Positions 1 to 12,200 of a stretch of DNA of 64,000 nucleotides are shown one piece after another (the first letter of the stretch is position 1; each line of letters opens with the position of its first letter). The translations under genes were made by a program, and so were the position numbers. The DNA is from Capitulum mitella (taxonomy: Eukaryota > Arthropoda > Thecostraca > Pollicipedomorpha > Pollicipedidae): contig CP099839.1 of the NCBI GenBank assembly GCA_030062745.1, positions 21,399,324 through 21,463,323 on the forward strand, in the 5' to 3' direction. Under the pieces are notes generated by a model. It worked only from the letters and a program-made list of their open reading frames with translations. It searched no databases and had not been told where the DNA came from.

Positions 1-148
1 CGAATCGGTTGCACGACGGCGCGGGTGACCCTACACCTATTACGTAACGCGCGGTGGCCGCCGTTGACATGCGCTGAGTCGCCGGCACCGAGCTCGGCCC
101 GTGTCGACACGGCCGGCCGGCGGCCGCCGCCCGGCCCGCGCCGCTCAC
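1..148 (-). other. Start of SLC26 intron 7 (cut by window edge)
   Basis: Sequence downstream of the exon 7 donor (GT at 148-147, minus strand). It is GC-rich, with no coding similarity to SLC26 in any frame. The next exon must lie outside the window. Confidence 0.75.
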
Positions 149-282
149 CCGGTGGTCACGTTGCCGATGACTTGCACGTTGTAGTTGCCCTCCAGGTCGC
201 CGAAGTAGGAGGCCACCGTGCCGATCACCACCACGATCAGCTCGATCGGGATCGGGAACTTTGTCTTCTTGGCCACCTTCGG
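149..282 (-). CDS. SLC26 exon 7: basic linker and TM7 segment, last exon in window
   Basis: This 134-base exon encodes residues 293-336 and two bases (GG) of codon 337. The basic start (PKVAKKTK) is followed by FPIPIELIVVVIGTVASYFG, the conserved helix start with the P-I-P-x-E motif of SLC26 proteins. LEGNYNVQVIGNVTTG follows, the conserved cytosol-facing loop that precedes TM8. The NVT sequence there is probably not a glycosylation site, because the loop is inside in the family topology. The acceptor is CCCCTGCCGCAG|CCG and the donor ACCGG|GTGAGC, phase 2. The next exon, carrying TM8, would lie before position 1. Confidence 0.93.
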
Positions 283-3200
283 CTGCGGCAGGGGCGGGCG
301 CGCGTCAGCCACGCGCGCCTTCCTGCGCGTGCGTCACGGCGGTCGGCTCGTGCCGGTCGCGGCAGAGGACGCGCGCGCCCGCCGGCCGCGGCGGGGCTGC
401 AGGCCGCCGGCGTCGCTGCCTGGGAGCGGCCCGCCGACCCGTTTTTGTTGACCGGTCTGACAAAGCACTGACGCAAATGCCGGCGGCCGACCCGACAACC
501 GGACTCGGCCGCTGCGGCGTCCACCTTGAGCCGCCGCGGCTCCCGCGCCTACCTTGAGGTACTCGTTGTTGAAGACCAGCACCGAGATGGAGACACCCGA
601 GATGACCATGGCCGCCGGGTTGGCGCTGAAGGCGTTCCGCAGGATCGCCACGAACGACTGCAAACGGACGCAGGGAGTCGCGGTCAGGGAGCGGGAGACG
701 GCGGGTCAGCCGGGGAATGCGTGGCGGCAGCGTCGGCCGAGGAATGACTGAAAACGGGGATTGCCTGAGATACGTCTGAAAACGGTAACATAGAGTGACA
801 GATGGTGGTAATGGACGTGTGACAAGAAGACGTGCTAGAAGCGGGGGGGGGGACAGCTAAGAAGATAGCCGAAAAGAACAGCTCGTGCCGGATGCGGTAA
901 CATGCGACAATTCTGTCCGAGAAAGGACTGTAGTTATTGCCTTGATGGCAAAAAGGGAAATGATTAAAAAGGATGTCGCAGAGCTGAATGTGGTGATACA
1001 CAAGGAGAATCAACCGACACATCGCGAGGTATGACGACACAACGGGACTGCGGCTTAACAGAGAGCGACATAGACGGAGAGCCTCATAAACCCGGAATCA
1101 TGCCGGCTAGGGCAGTCCGATGATAAAATGCCAAGATTCCTGACGATCGTTAGTTTGCATTGCCAGGAGGACGGGAAAGCTGCCAAAAATTCTGATCAGG
1201 CATGCTTCTTACGAATCCTCTCTGTGCCCGAATGCCGGCTTCTTTGACACTCCCTAGAGGAGATCCATAAAAAGAACACAGGACATAAACAACAAAGCAT
1301 CCGGAATGTTTTGTCTTCATTATTTTTTTTTTTACGCGCAAACCACGATCATAAGTATGACGCACGGTCCCTGAAACCGGACGATAATCTTTTTCGAAGC
1401 GCGAAGAACTGCGCTGTCTTCTCTTATCCTATCCATCACTCCGGCTGTGGCTCTGTAATTACCCACCGGGCCCGGTCGTTAACTTAATCGGGAATTGCTC
1501 GGAATCGGCGCGCCGCCCGCGGCGCCGATGCCGACGATAGCCGTGACGTCATCGTCGCGTCGGCCTTGCTCGGCCGGGACAAAAAGCGCGCCGGGTCAGC
1601 GCGCCTCCAGAAGCGCGCGCGCCGCCCGGGGGAGGGGGGCCGGGGCGGCGACTAACCAACCTTGACGAGCTTTCCGGGTCCGGAATGGCGCGGCAACGTC
1701 AGGCCGAACAGCGACTTGACCTGCGACATGAGCACGTGCACGGCCGCGCCCGTCGTGAAGCCCTTCACCAGCATGTCCGAGAGGATCACCGTCAGAGCGC
1801 CGATGCGCAGCGCGAACATCACCAGCTGGGGGCGAACAGAGATACAGAGGTCAGCTGACGCCCGCACCACGCAGCCGCGCGGCAGACGCAGTAGCGGAAG
1901 GCACGTAAATCGCTAACAGGAGACATTCTGATCACATTACCGTCTGGCCAGGGACAACGTGCACATCCCCAGCAAACGGCAACGCTGTCCACGTCGCTGG
2001 TTGGCCACGTACAACAAGGACAAGGTCGGAGGGGACAAACATCAACAGCGTCGCCTCGAGAAAGGAACACGCAGTCGGAAACACAGCGGACACGTCGGCG
2101 TCGGGGCCTAGTTAACAGACAATGCCTTCGGGGGTCACAACAAGAAGGCCGACCTCAGGCAGAACAACTTGGAAACAGTCCACCCGACTACCGACAACAC
2201 GTACTGGCTGATCTCTCGTGTCACAGCGGACTTACAAACGCCCACTGCAGGCGTTCATGGTTGGTGAGAAGCGTCGACACGTTGCAGGCTCAAAAAAAGA
2301 GACTGCGCCGAGGTTTCGAACAATCTAAAACCACCGCGACTTCACAGAAATTAGCCGTGTTTGGAAAAAGCGAGGTCAACCGTGGAGGCCTCCTCTTTTG
2401 TCACTCGGCATTCGTTTGTACCTCAAAAGGCTGTCGCGTGCTGTCGAAGACTGGGCGTAGGAATCGATAGGGCCGTCCTTGTACCATGCTGTACCTTCAG
2501 CCCATGCGTCCAACCGGTCTATCCCTATCAGATGTTCTGGATCCTGGACGAGGCACCCCGCCATCACCCATAACCAGCGTCATCATCGCAGCCAGTGACG
2601 GCCATAATATCAAATCAGCCCCCAGCGCCAATCAGATGGAGGCGCCCAGAACCAACGGTACCCAGCTCATCAGCGTCGCCGGTTGAGCTTTGGCCATTCA
2701 CTAACTCGTGACCACCGATGGCCGTCGGCCAAGGGTGGCCAATGTCGAACGTCTAAGACGCCAGTCATCGGGTCGCTTGGCAACCGGTTAGACGGCGCCA
2801 TTAACTCTGCCTCGTGTTAACATGCGATTAAACGGTCCGAAGCGCTTCGAGAACGCGTTAAATGAGATCCTTTATTCAAGATGGGAATGACACCTTTCTG
2901 TCTATTATCAACAGGACGAGGGAAAGCAAACACAGCAGTTAGTTGCATGACAGGAGCCGACCGCTCGCACGATGGTCAGAAGCAACTATCTGCAGCCGCC
3001 CGGCATCGTCACGAACAACACAAGCTTTCACTACAGGTCACGGCCAACAACAAAGGAGCGGCAGCAGCCGTCACGGGCGGCAGTACCCTTCACGAACCAC
3101 AGCAGCAGTCACGACCAGCAGAATCCGTCACGGCCGATAGCGCCGCTGCCCTCCCACCGCCGAATTCCGCGCGTGACGGCGGCACCGCCCGCCTCGGAGG

Positions 3201-6200
3201 CCGTCTGTGAGGCCGGGTCCGGGCGGCGCCGGGCCAGCCGGTCCCAGCCCCGCGCTCGGTCCGGGGGCCGCTGGGCAGGGTGTGAGGGGCCCGCGCCCTC
3301 CCGCGGCCGCCCGTCCTCGCAATCACGCGCCACGCTCTTCGATCGCGCGTCGGGCAGCCGTGACCCGATCGTGAGGCGCCGGTTGGACGCGCAGTCGGGC
3401 CGCAGGCCGTCTCCCGTTCGACAGGCGAGGGCTCCGTCTCGCCGTCGGGCCGGGGTCTGACGTCTGACGACTCCCCTGACACGCCGTCAGATGTCATGAC
3501 CACCCGCCGCAGACCGCGCGCCGCGCGGGCGGCGGTGCCATCCTGACGGCGTCGCGCCTTCGGCCGCGGCGTGACTGGCCTCTCCCCCGTCGCCAGCCGG
3601 CCGCGAAACCGCAGGTTCCAGCCGGCAACCGCGGCGGCTTGTCTCTCCGGCCGCCGGGCCCAAATCCGCGTGGGAGCCCAGCTGGCTCACGTGCCGCTGT
3701 AACCGGCCCGACCGCGGAGCGATCGGCCGCCTCTAATGGCCAGGTGTGGCCGGCGGTGCCATCTGATCGGCCCCGGCGACCGTCAGGTGTCCCGGCAGGG
3801 GCGACTCCCTCCGGGGGGGGGGGAGGGCACCCGGGTTCGACCGCCGCACACGTTTGGGTCGGACCAGACGCAGCTGCGTAATCTGAGCCTAACGGGTGGG
3901 TGGCGTTCGCGTCACACGGCGGCCAAGACGGAGGCATTTCCTGCTGAATGCGGAAATCTGAGAGAACGTTTCGAGAGACGCAGAATGTACTGAACATGAG
4001 CGGTCTCCGCTACTCAAAGGTCTGACCAGTTCAGTGTCGGCCATGGCAACTGAGGGTTCATCGATCGCGGGAACGTCATCGGTCAATGTGAGCTCGTTAG
4101 TCCATGGGAGATCATAAGCCACAGGAAAACCATTGGTTACTGCGAGTTCATCGGTTGCTGGGAGTTAATCGGGCACTGAGGGTGGGAGTTCAGCGGTCGG
4201 TGAGATCTCACCAGTCCACGGGAGGTCATCGCCCACAGGGGAGTCACTAGTTACTGGGAGTTCATCAGCCACTGGGAGGTCAACGGTCGCTGGAATGTCG
4301 CCACTTACTGAGACCCAAAAGTGTCCGGGAAGTCATCGGTCACCACGACTACTGGGACGTGATAGGCCACTGGAACTATTGCGAAGTCATCCGTCCCCTA
4401 TTCCACTATGAGCCCATCGGTCACTGGGAGCCGAATCATCGGTCACAGAGGCTATTGTGAACCCATCGGTCACTGGGAGGCCATCGGCCACTGGCACATT
4501 ACTGGCCGATGACAGGCCATCACCCGAGCAGTGCCGACCCTCCTCCCGCTTTCCCGGACGGCCCAGCGGCCGCGGACGTGACTACAGGACCGGTGCCGGC
4601 CAGCAGCGGTCAGGCGTCACGTCACCATCACAACAGCGTCACGTTTCGGGCGCGCGGCGCATCGCGCGCACGTGACGGGCGGCCGACGCTCGCCGCGACG
4701 AGCGGCGAAGCGACCGAATTCCAAAACAAGCCCGATCCGAGACCGGACGGTTCTGGATCGGGGTGGGGCCGTCTTTCTCGTGCCGTTGCGGTTTTGCCCG
4801 AGTCACAGCGGAAGGCGAAAGGTATCGGCAATTTTTGGCCAGGACCTAGCCAAGCCATGTTTGATCTGGAACACAAACACATGTTTGTCTCCACAGCGAC
4901 AAATTCCATTTACTTTTCATCCCGACCTTGATGTTATCCGCCGATAAATGTCAGATTATCTTCACATTTGAAAACCCTGCATCAATGTGACAGCACGGCC
5001 GTCTGCAAACTGCCAAAGCGTGTCCGCGATAAGAGTTCAGCTGACCTGAGTCACCGCCACGTTTCACGAGGGTCCCACGTCGACCGAGGCGACCGATCTG
5101 TGACCTGTGACTGACAGAGCTGTGATCCGCGCCGACAAACCGATTCCGTCCCGCGCGTGCCCGCCAACCCCCGATCGCCGCACGCATCGGTGTCAGCCCC
5201 GACCGGCATCTTCGCCCTGATCTCGCGCCTCCTCGCCGCCTTCTCCCGGTCGTCCGCGGCGGCGGCGGCGGCGGCGGCGGCGACGCAGCGACGCGGCGCC
5301 GGCCGCGCCATTACAATTCCATCCGCGCAGATCGGCAGACTGGCCGGCTCCTGCGCGGCGCGCGGCGCACCGCAGGACCGACATCGCGCCGCGACATCGC
5401 GCGCCGCGGCCGGCGCTGACTCAACGCGCCGCGCCGCGCCCGCCGAAAGGGCCGAGTGAGAAGGCGTTATCTCGGCTGGAAACGGCGACGGCGCGGCCGC
5501 CGGTCCCGGAGCCGACGACCTCCGCCTTCTCCCGGGACCGACGGGCTCGGGAGAGCGGGGCACGAGCGGGCTGAATGCTAATTAACGACGCCCTGTTACG
5601 CCAAGGCCGCCTAATTGGTGTTGCAACCGTTAGGCGCCTACCCTTCCCTCTGCCGTGCCGGCACAAGACCCTGCCCGGCCGTCGGCGTCCGGAACGCCGG
5701 ACGACGGCGGCCGACGTCAGAGAGCGACGTCGGCCGGAGCGGACGGGTTCCCGCGGCCCGTTAGCCGCGGTCGGCTTCAGTTCGCCGGAGCCGGCTCCAT
5801 TAGCGGCCGGCCGGCTGTGTACGCCCCGGCGGCGCGTGCACCGCCTCGGCGGCGCCAACGCGCCTTTCACGCACCTGCAGAGGTCGGCCGGCGCCGGCCG
5901 GCGCCGGCGGCGGTCATCTATCCTCTCTCGCCGGCGCGCGTGTGTGTCAAGAGGCCGATCGCCGGCCGATAGATGAAGCGGCGGCGCCGGCGCGACGGCC
6001 GCCGCCGGCGCCGCCGTCTGCGCGGCCGGCCGGCCGGCGGACCTACCTCAACTATGCCGACCGCCATGCTGACGGTGGTCGCCACCAGGACCGGGTCGTA
6101 GAGGACCTGCTCGGTGCTGTTGTCGGCGTTGGCGTGCGGCTCCGAGTACTCCATCACCACCTTGCCGGTCATGATGCAGGTGACAGCGAACGTGCCTGCG

Positions 6201-9200
6201 GGCGGGGCGGCGGCGATGAGCGCGCGGGCCGGCGCCGGACACGCGCGTCCGGCGGTCGCGCCGCAGATCGCGCGGCGCGTCTATCGGCTCCGATCTCGGC
6301 GCCGGCGCATCATTACCAAACAGGACCTTGGGCGTGCGAAGCGGGCCGGGTCGGCGCCGGCGCGCCCTGTCGTAACAGGCCGGCGGCGCCGCGCCGCGCC
6401 GGCGCCGACGGACGGGTCATCGCTCGCCGCGGCGCCTCCGGCCGGCGGCGGCGGGCGGACCGAGCCGCCGCCGCCGCCGCCGCCGAGACCAGACGAGGAG
6501 ACGGGCCGGGGTCCCGACGGGATTGGGGACCAGGGGATCCAACAGGAGCATACGACGTAAGAGGGTTTTGCTCGGAGTACGTCAGAGGACTCAGACGAAT
6601 CCACCGAAAAAAGACGCATCAGGAGGTATGCATTCCACTCAGACTGAACCAGGCTGGGGATTAAGGCCTGAAACTCGCAAAGCCGTTTAGTGTGCGGTTG
6701 GCGCGGCGGTGGACTGGGCAGCCCTCTCCGGTCGTGCTGCCACAGGTGGTCACTCTTTATCACCGAGAGTCGCAGGAACACACTCGCAGACAAGCACACT
6801 TACCGACTGACACGTGGCGAGATGTGCCGAATATCACGTAGAGCAGGCATTGGAAGAAGGCCATGTAGATGCCGTGGATGGGCGGGATGCGGGCGAGCAG
6901 CGCGTACGCCATCCCTGCAAGAGAGCGGAGGGAGACGGGATCAGCTGGGCTGAGGACGGCTCGGAGAAAGCCGGTGCCGGCCGGTGCCGGCCGCGCCGGC
7001 GCCGCTCGGCCTCGCCGCCCGGCCGCGCCACCTCTTCGAGGCTGCAGCGGCGTCACGTGCCGGCGCCATTAACGCCGCGCCGCCGCCGCCGCCACGCCAC
7101 CGCCGGCTCCGTCGGTTTTTGCGTCGCTGACGGAAGCGCGAGCGAGCCACGGCCGGCGCGAGGCCGGCGGCTGGCGGCGCATTCTTGTCGGCGCCTGGCG
7201 GCGGCTGACCCGGGCTGGCGCCAGCCGGGCGGCCAGTCTGGGTCGCCGCCGCCGCCGCCGCCGCCCCAGGCCGCCGGCGCCGGCGCCGTCAGCCGAGAGC
7301 AGAGGCGCCGGCGCGAACGGCCGAGGCTGGCGGAGACTTGCGGCCGCGCCGGGTCGGTCTCTGAGCAGCCAGGCTTAAGCGAGGCTCAAACAAAAGGAGA
7401 TTCAGGCTGGAAATCGGTTCTTCTGCACTGGTTAGTGCCGGTTTGCACGGGTTTGTTCATCACGAGCGAGTCAAACCGGAGAAGTTCTCAGTGGAAAATT
7501 CCTCGATTCTGCAGCTAGTCTCCTACTACTGGCGGTTCCCCAAACCCACACGCAATTTTGCGCAAAAGCTGGGAAAAACTTCAAAAAGTTGTGGTGGTAC
7601 CGTTCTGTGCAGAGCCGGGAAGTTAATTTCAACATTTTACTGATATCGAGGACATTGTTGTCGGCTCCCTTCCCCAACGGCCATGAATGCATGATGGTAC
7701 TCTTTGAAAGTCCGTAGTGGTCATCAGCAAACCACGTACAGTTACTTTGTTTCAACCCAAAGTCTTTGTTCCCGGTGGAAGGTAAATGCAGAAAGCCCAA
7801 ATGCACTCATCATTTTTCAATTTAAGGCAATGCTATAATGCAGATTAACAGGCTGCAACAAGCAAACAATGAATTTGCCCTAATTGGTAAACTCTGCATG
7901 CAAGATTAGACAAAGAGCATGGCACTGCACGATTGCAGATGGCCAGTGTTTCTACGAGGCATCTACAGCAGCCTTTCGCTGCCATTAGCCCTCCTCCAAG
8001 AAAAGCCACTGGTGCAGCCAATCAACTGCGCAGTGAACCGGTTTCGGCAGCGGTCTTTTCCATCACCTCGGGAGCCGGTTTCGGCAGCGGTCTGTTCCAT
8101 CACGTCGGGAGCCGGCGCCGCTCCACAGGAGCTGGCTCCAGGCCCAGGCACGATCGGAGACCGGGCCCGCGCCGGCCGGTCCCTGGATCGTGCACGGCTC
8201 GACCCCGGCGGCCGCACGTGCTCCGGCGCCGGCCGCCGTCGGCGCGTCAACACACGCCTTTCTCTGGCGCTTTTGAAACGCTGCTGGCTGGCGGCGGCCG
8301 GCCCGGGTCGGCCGGCTCCGGCCAGGCGGCGGCCGGCGGCGCCGCCGACACCGGGCCGGCACAAAACAAAGCCCGGCCGAGCGCCGGCGCGGCGCCGCCT
8401 GATCGGGAGACGGCGGAGTGGTCCGGCGCCGGCGCCGGCGCCGGCAAAACAACAGGCAAATGGCCGGCCGCGGCGCCGGCAGGCCGCGCCCGGCGCACGG
8501 GAAGATGAGGTTTCTCATTTTCTACCCAGCGGTAGTTACGGTACGCGCCGGTGGGGCACCAGCGATCTCTCGTCGTTCGGACTGTTCTTTTCACTGTCAC
8601 CAGTGGACTGAGTTATCTTGACTGAGCTCTGTGGCCTTCAGATCTGCTTAAATTGGATATTTTTCCACCGTTGGTTTTGATGGCGAAACAGGTTCTTTAA
8701 CTGATAGAGATAAGCATGTAGCCAAAATAAGATAACTGGCGCTGTAAAAATAGAATTATTTTTAAGACGACGAGACGAGAAAATTCCATGGTCATTCCAG
8801 TTCCTTGAGGACATTGGAAAACGACAGAAATCGTTTTTTCCTTGCATTTTTACCGGGAACGAATCCATCGCAGACTGCCAAAATGGCTCGAGTTCTTTAA
8901 AAAGAGCACATTTGGCCCTACACTTGACATAACTGGCCATCCTTACCGCATCAGATTGCTTTGGGGAGCAATGTCTCTAAATGGTGCTTTCTCAAAAATG
9001 ACGAGAATAGCAAAAGAGAAAGGGGAAAGAGAAATATAGAGGGAGGGAGGGGAGCCGGTGGACTTACCTTGCGGGATGTGCATGATGGCCACGGTGACAC
9101 CAGCGATGATGTCCCCGATCAGGTCGCGCCTCAAGCTGTAGGCCGGCATCCATGCCAGGATCGGCAGGTACTTGGTCAGGGTGTTAGCCACGCAGTCGCC

Positions 9201-12200
9201 GTTCGGAGAACAGTTGTCCCGGAAGTGTTCGGCCACCAGCTCAGTGGCCGCTGCGGAGGGTCAGGTCGACCGGTCATCAGAAAGCCGGGTCGCGCGGAAC
9301 AGACTGGACTGGCGGCGTCATTTTGACAGGGCCCTGCTGGCGGAGAGGGGCCACCTCGCCGCCAGCCCGGCCCGCCAGGAGCGTCGACATCGGCGGACCG
9401 TGCGGGCGTGCATTGTCGGAGCTGGGTGGTGGCGGCGGGGGCGCTGCCAGCGGGTCTCGTTTTGAGGAGTGTCCGACTGGTCGGGAGAGTCCAGTCGGTA
9501 TCGCTTTCAGATCCGGCCTTGAGCCTTTCTTACTACGCGGCCCGTCCCCGCTTCTCCCGTTCCGCGGGCGGCCCTGACTGTGTCGGCGCGAGCGGACCGG
9601 GTGAGCTGACTCGGGCCGACGTTGACAGTCCGGTCCGCCGGCCACGGGCGGGGTTGTGTGGGTGCCGACTGTTATTGCGGCCTGCTTATCGGACGCCGCC
9701 AACCGGCCAGTATTGCGCCACGGTGGACAGCCGAAAGCACTGCCTGGTCGTCACAGCAGAAACATTGACCCCAGCTCTCTACCACCATGAAGGAGACGAA
9801 TTAAACCTCTGTCAGGGATATCAGCTGAGATTGCTTTTGGAATTAACCAGTTGTCGTTTTTCAGGGCGGCATTATTGCTGCGTTCCTCAAGAACCCCACT
9901 TTCTCAATTTACTTGAACGACAAACCATGCACTTGCCCTGCGAAACACTGGACGGTAATACTTCGATTCTCAGCAACAAGCCACCGTCATGAAAATGTCC
10001 AAACGCAGTCCTTCGACCAACGTCCGCGTCCACTCATCTTCCTCGCATATCCGAGACGCCAAAACCGACGGCGCTGACGGGCCTGGAGAATCGAGAACAA
10101 GCCGCGTGCAGCCAGTGCAGCTCGCCGCCGGCGGCCGCTAATTTATGTAAGAGTGTCAGCGGCGCCGTGCAGTGGCTATTTGTCTGGCGTCGGAGCCGAC
10201 CGGGCGCCCTCCTCCTGGCCGGCCGCTCTCCCTGCGCCCGGAGCGGCGGCGGCCGCCGCTGCAAACGGACGGCGACGTCGCCGGCGGGACGGCCTCTGCA
10301 GCAACCCGTTGTGTCTTGGCCGGCGGGCATCGCGCGGCCCCGGCGCTGATTCATGGACGGTTCGCGATGCGCTCCTCCCCGAGTCGGCGGGCGCCGGCCG
10401 GACGCGCCGGCGGAGCGACAGCCGAGGCGGGACGGCGTGCTCCTCCGTCGACGCCGGGTTCGGGAGCGCGGCGGCGGCAGCGGCGGCGGCGGCGGCCGCG
10501 CGACCCCGACGGCCCGCCCGGCCTTGGTGCCATCGTCAATGAGGAAGCGCAAAAACTCGAGTCGAGAACACGCGGCCAATACCAGGCTAAGGACGAAGAA
10601 AAAGCCGCCGACGTGACCGTCGAGCGGGAGAGGGCGGTTCGGAGAAGCGGCGCCGGCGAGCACGGCAGCGCGGCGCGACGCGGCCTGTTCCGGCCCGCTT
10701 CCTGCCGTGGAAATCACGCGCTTCGGCGTCCCGGCTGCGCATGAGGGGCGACGGGTTTTACCGGGACGAACGCTACTGTCGGCAAACAGCTGGTATTCAC
10801 GAACTCGGGAGGACGACTAAGTCGCCATGTCGCGAAGCAAGCCCAGACTAAACCAACCGGAGGTAGAAGTGGGTTTGCTACATGAGTCGCTCAAGAGATG
10901 GAAACTGGAGAGAGGAAGGGCGAAATCTCGACCGAGGAGAGGCCTTAAGCGGTAGTGAAAGGCGCCATTGTCTTGATCGTCGTATCGACAAAGCCTTGTA
11001 TTGAGGCGCTATTCGATCATAAAACATTGCTGCCATCAGTCACATGACCGGGTTTTCTGTGGACCGCTGCCCGAGCAACAGCTCGGTGTCTGAAACTACT
11101 GCAGGGCCTTTTCTCTGCACGTCGGGCCGTTCATTACTTGTGACGTATTTAGATCACCCGGCGTGCTGAAACCGCGACGCTAAACCGCCGCAGGGCGCTG
11201 CACCAAGGAGAGGTCAAACTCGGCTGACACGGCTGCTGAACAAGGCTCTCCGCTCATCGGGACGCCACGCTTAGCTGGGATGCAACACGGGGCTGAGCGG
11301 AGCTGACGTCACCGCGCCGCAACCCCGGCTGACGTTCCCATCTGATCAAGGCAGGGCTGATACCATCTGGCGCCGACCCTGGTCCACCAGCCGATGTTCT
11401 TGCACGGCCGGTGGGGCCGAAGGCAGGTCAGGCCTGGGCCACCAGGTTCGAAGGCAAGTCAGGTGCGACTGCCACGGGTTGGAGGCAGGTCGCGGCAACT
11501 GTTGGGGTTGGAGGCAGGTCGGGGGCAGCGGTTGGGGGTCGCAGGCAGGTAGGGCGCAGCTGTCAGGAGGTTGCAGACAGATCAAGTGGGACTGTCAACG
11601 GTGGAAGGAATGTCAGGCAAGGCTACCAGAGGTCGGATACAAGCCAAGTGAGGTTTGCTGTCAAGGGTAGGAGGAAGGTCAATAATGGCCACCAGGTGTC
11701 GGGGGGAGGGGAGGGGGGAAGGGTGAGGCGAAGCTGTAAGCAGCCGAGAGTGGGCCAGGAGCTGACGACAAGCGCAGGCGCGACATTCTTGCGACCTAAA
11801 CGCGTTCGACGTGTCTTAGCCCTATCCTGATTGGCACCATGGATCAATCGGGATTGGGCAGTGAAATGACTACAAGACTGCCCGTTGCTTACTATTATAA
11901 CAGTGCTGTAACGACTACATATTCATGATGCGTGGTGATAGCTTCGGGAGTTTTAAGATAGCACGACTAGCAGGATAGCAGGACCCGATACTCGCCTCAG
12001 ACTTCAAAATGCGCCGTTATCTGGACGGGGCGCCAAAACAACAGATAACAAACCAAGGGCGTAGCCAGGATTTTGCCAAGCAAAGGACCTGGACAAAAAT
12101 AACTCTCAGCTGAAATCTCCTCCGATATCTGCCGCCTTATTTTCGAGCTCCGGAAATTTTCACTTTTTTTCATTCTTGCTGCATAGCGAAACAGCAAATT

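Larger units (their letters stand above)
1826..6046 (-). other. SLC26 intron 4 (4221 bp)
   Basis: GT..AG bounded. Contains mixed-composition sequence (1826-3150), GC-rich blocks (about 3150-3860 and 4540-4780), an 18-bp minisatellite (4040-4510), and a strong GCCGGC/GGCGCC island with a (GGC)n run (5150-6046). Open frames in the islands look compositional and show no family resemblance. Confidence 0.88.

Noticed and set aside
4040-4510. Clustered ATC/GGTCAC motifs as hormone-receptor or GATC sites
   Set aside because: The motifs are explained by the 18-bp minisatellite unit. No independent sign of regulation.
5942-6664. 240-codon plus-strand frame opposite SLC26 exon 4
   Set aside because: It is antisense to a firm exon, in GCCGGC-rich DNA, where stops are rare by composition.
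10034-10717. 227-codon minus-strand frame and overlapping plus-strand frames
   Set aside because: They lie in a GC island inside intron 1, overlap one another on both strands and have only composition-driven Arg/Ala/Pro/Gly content.
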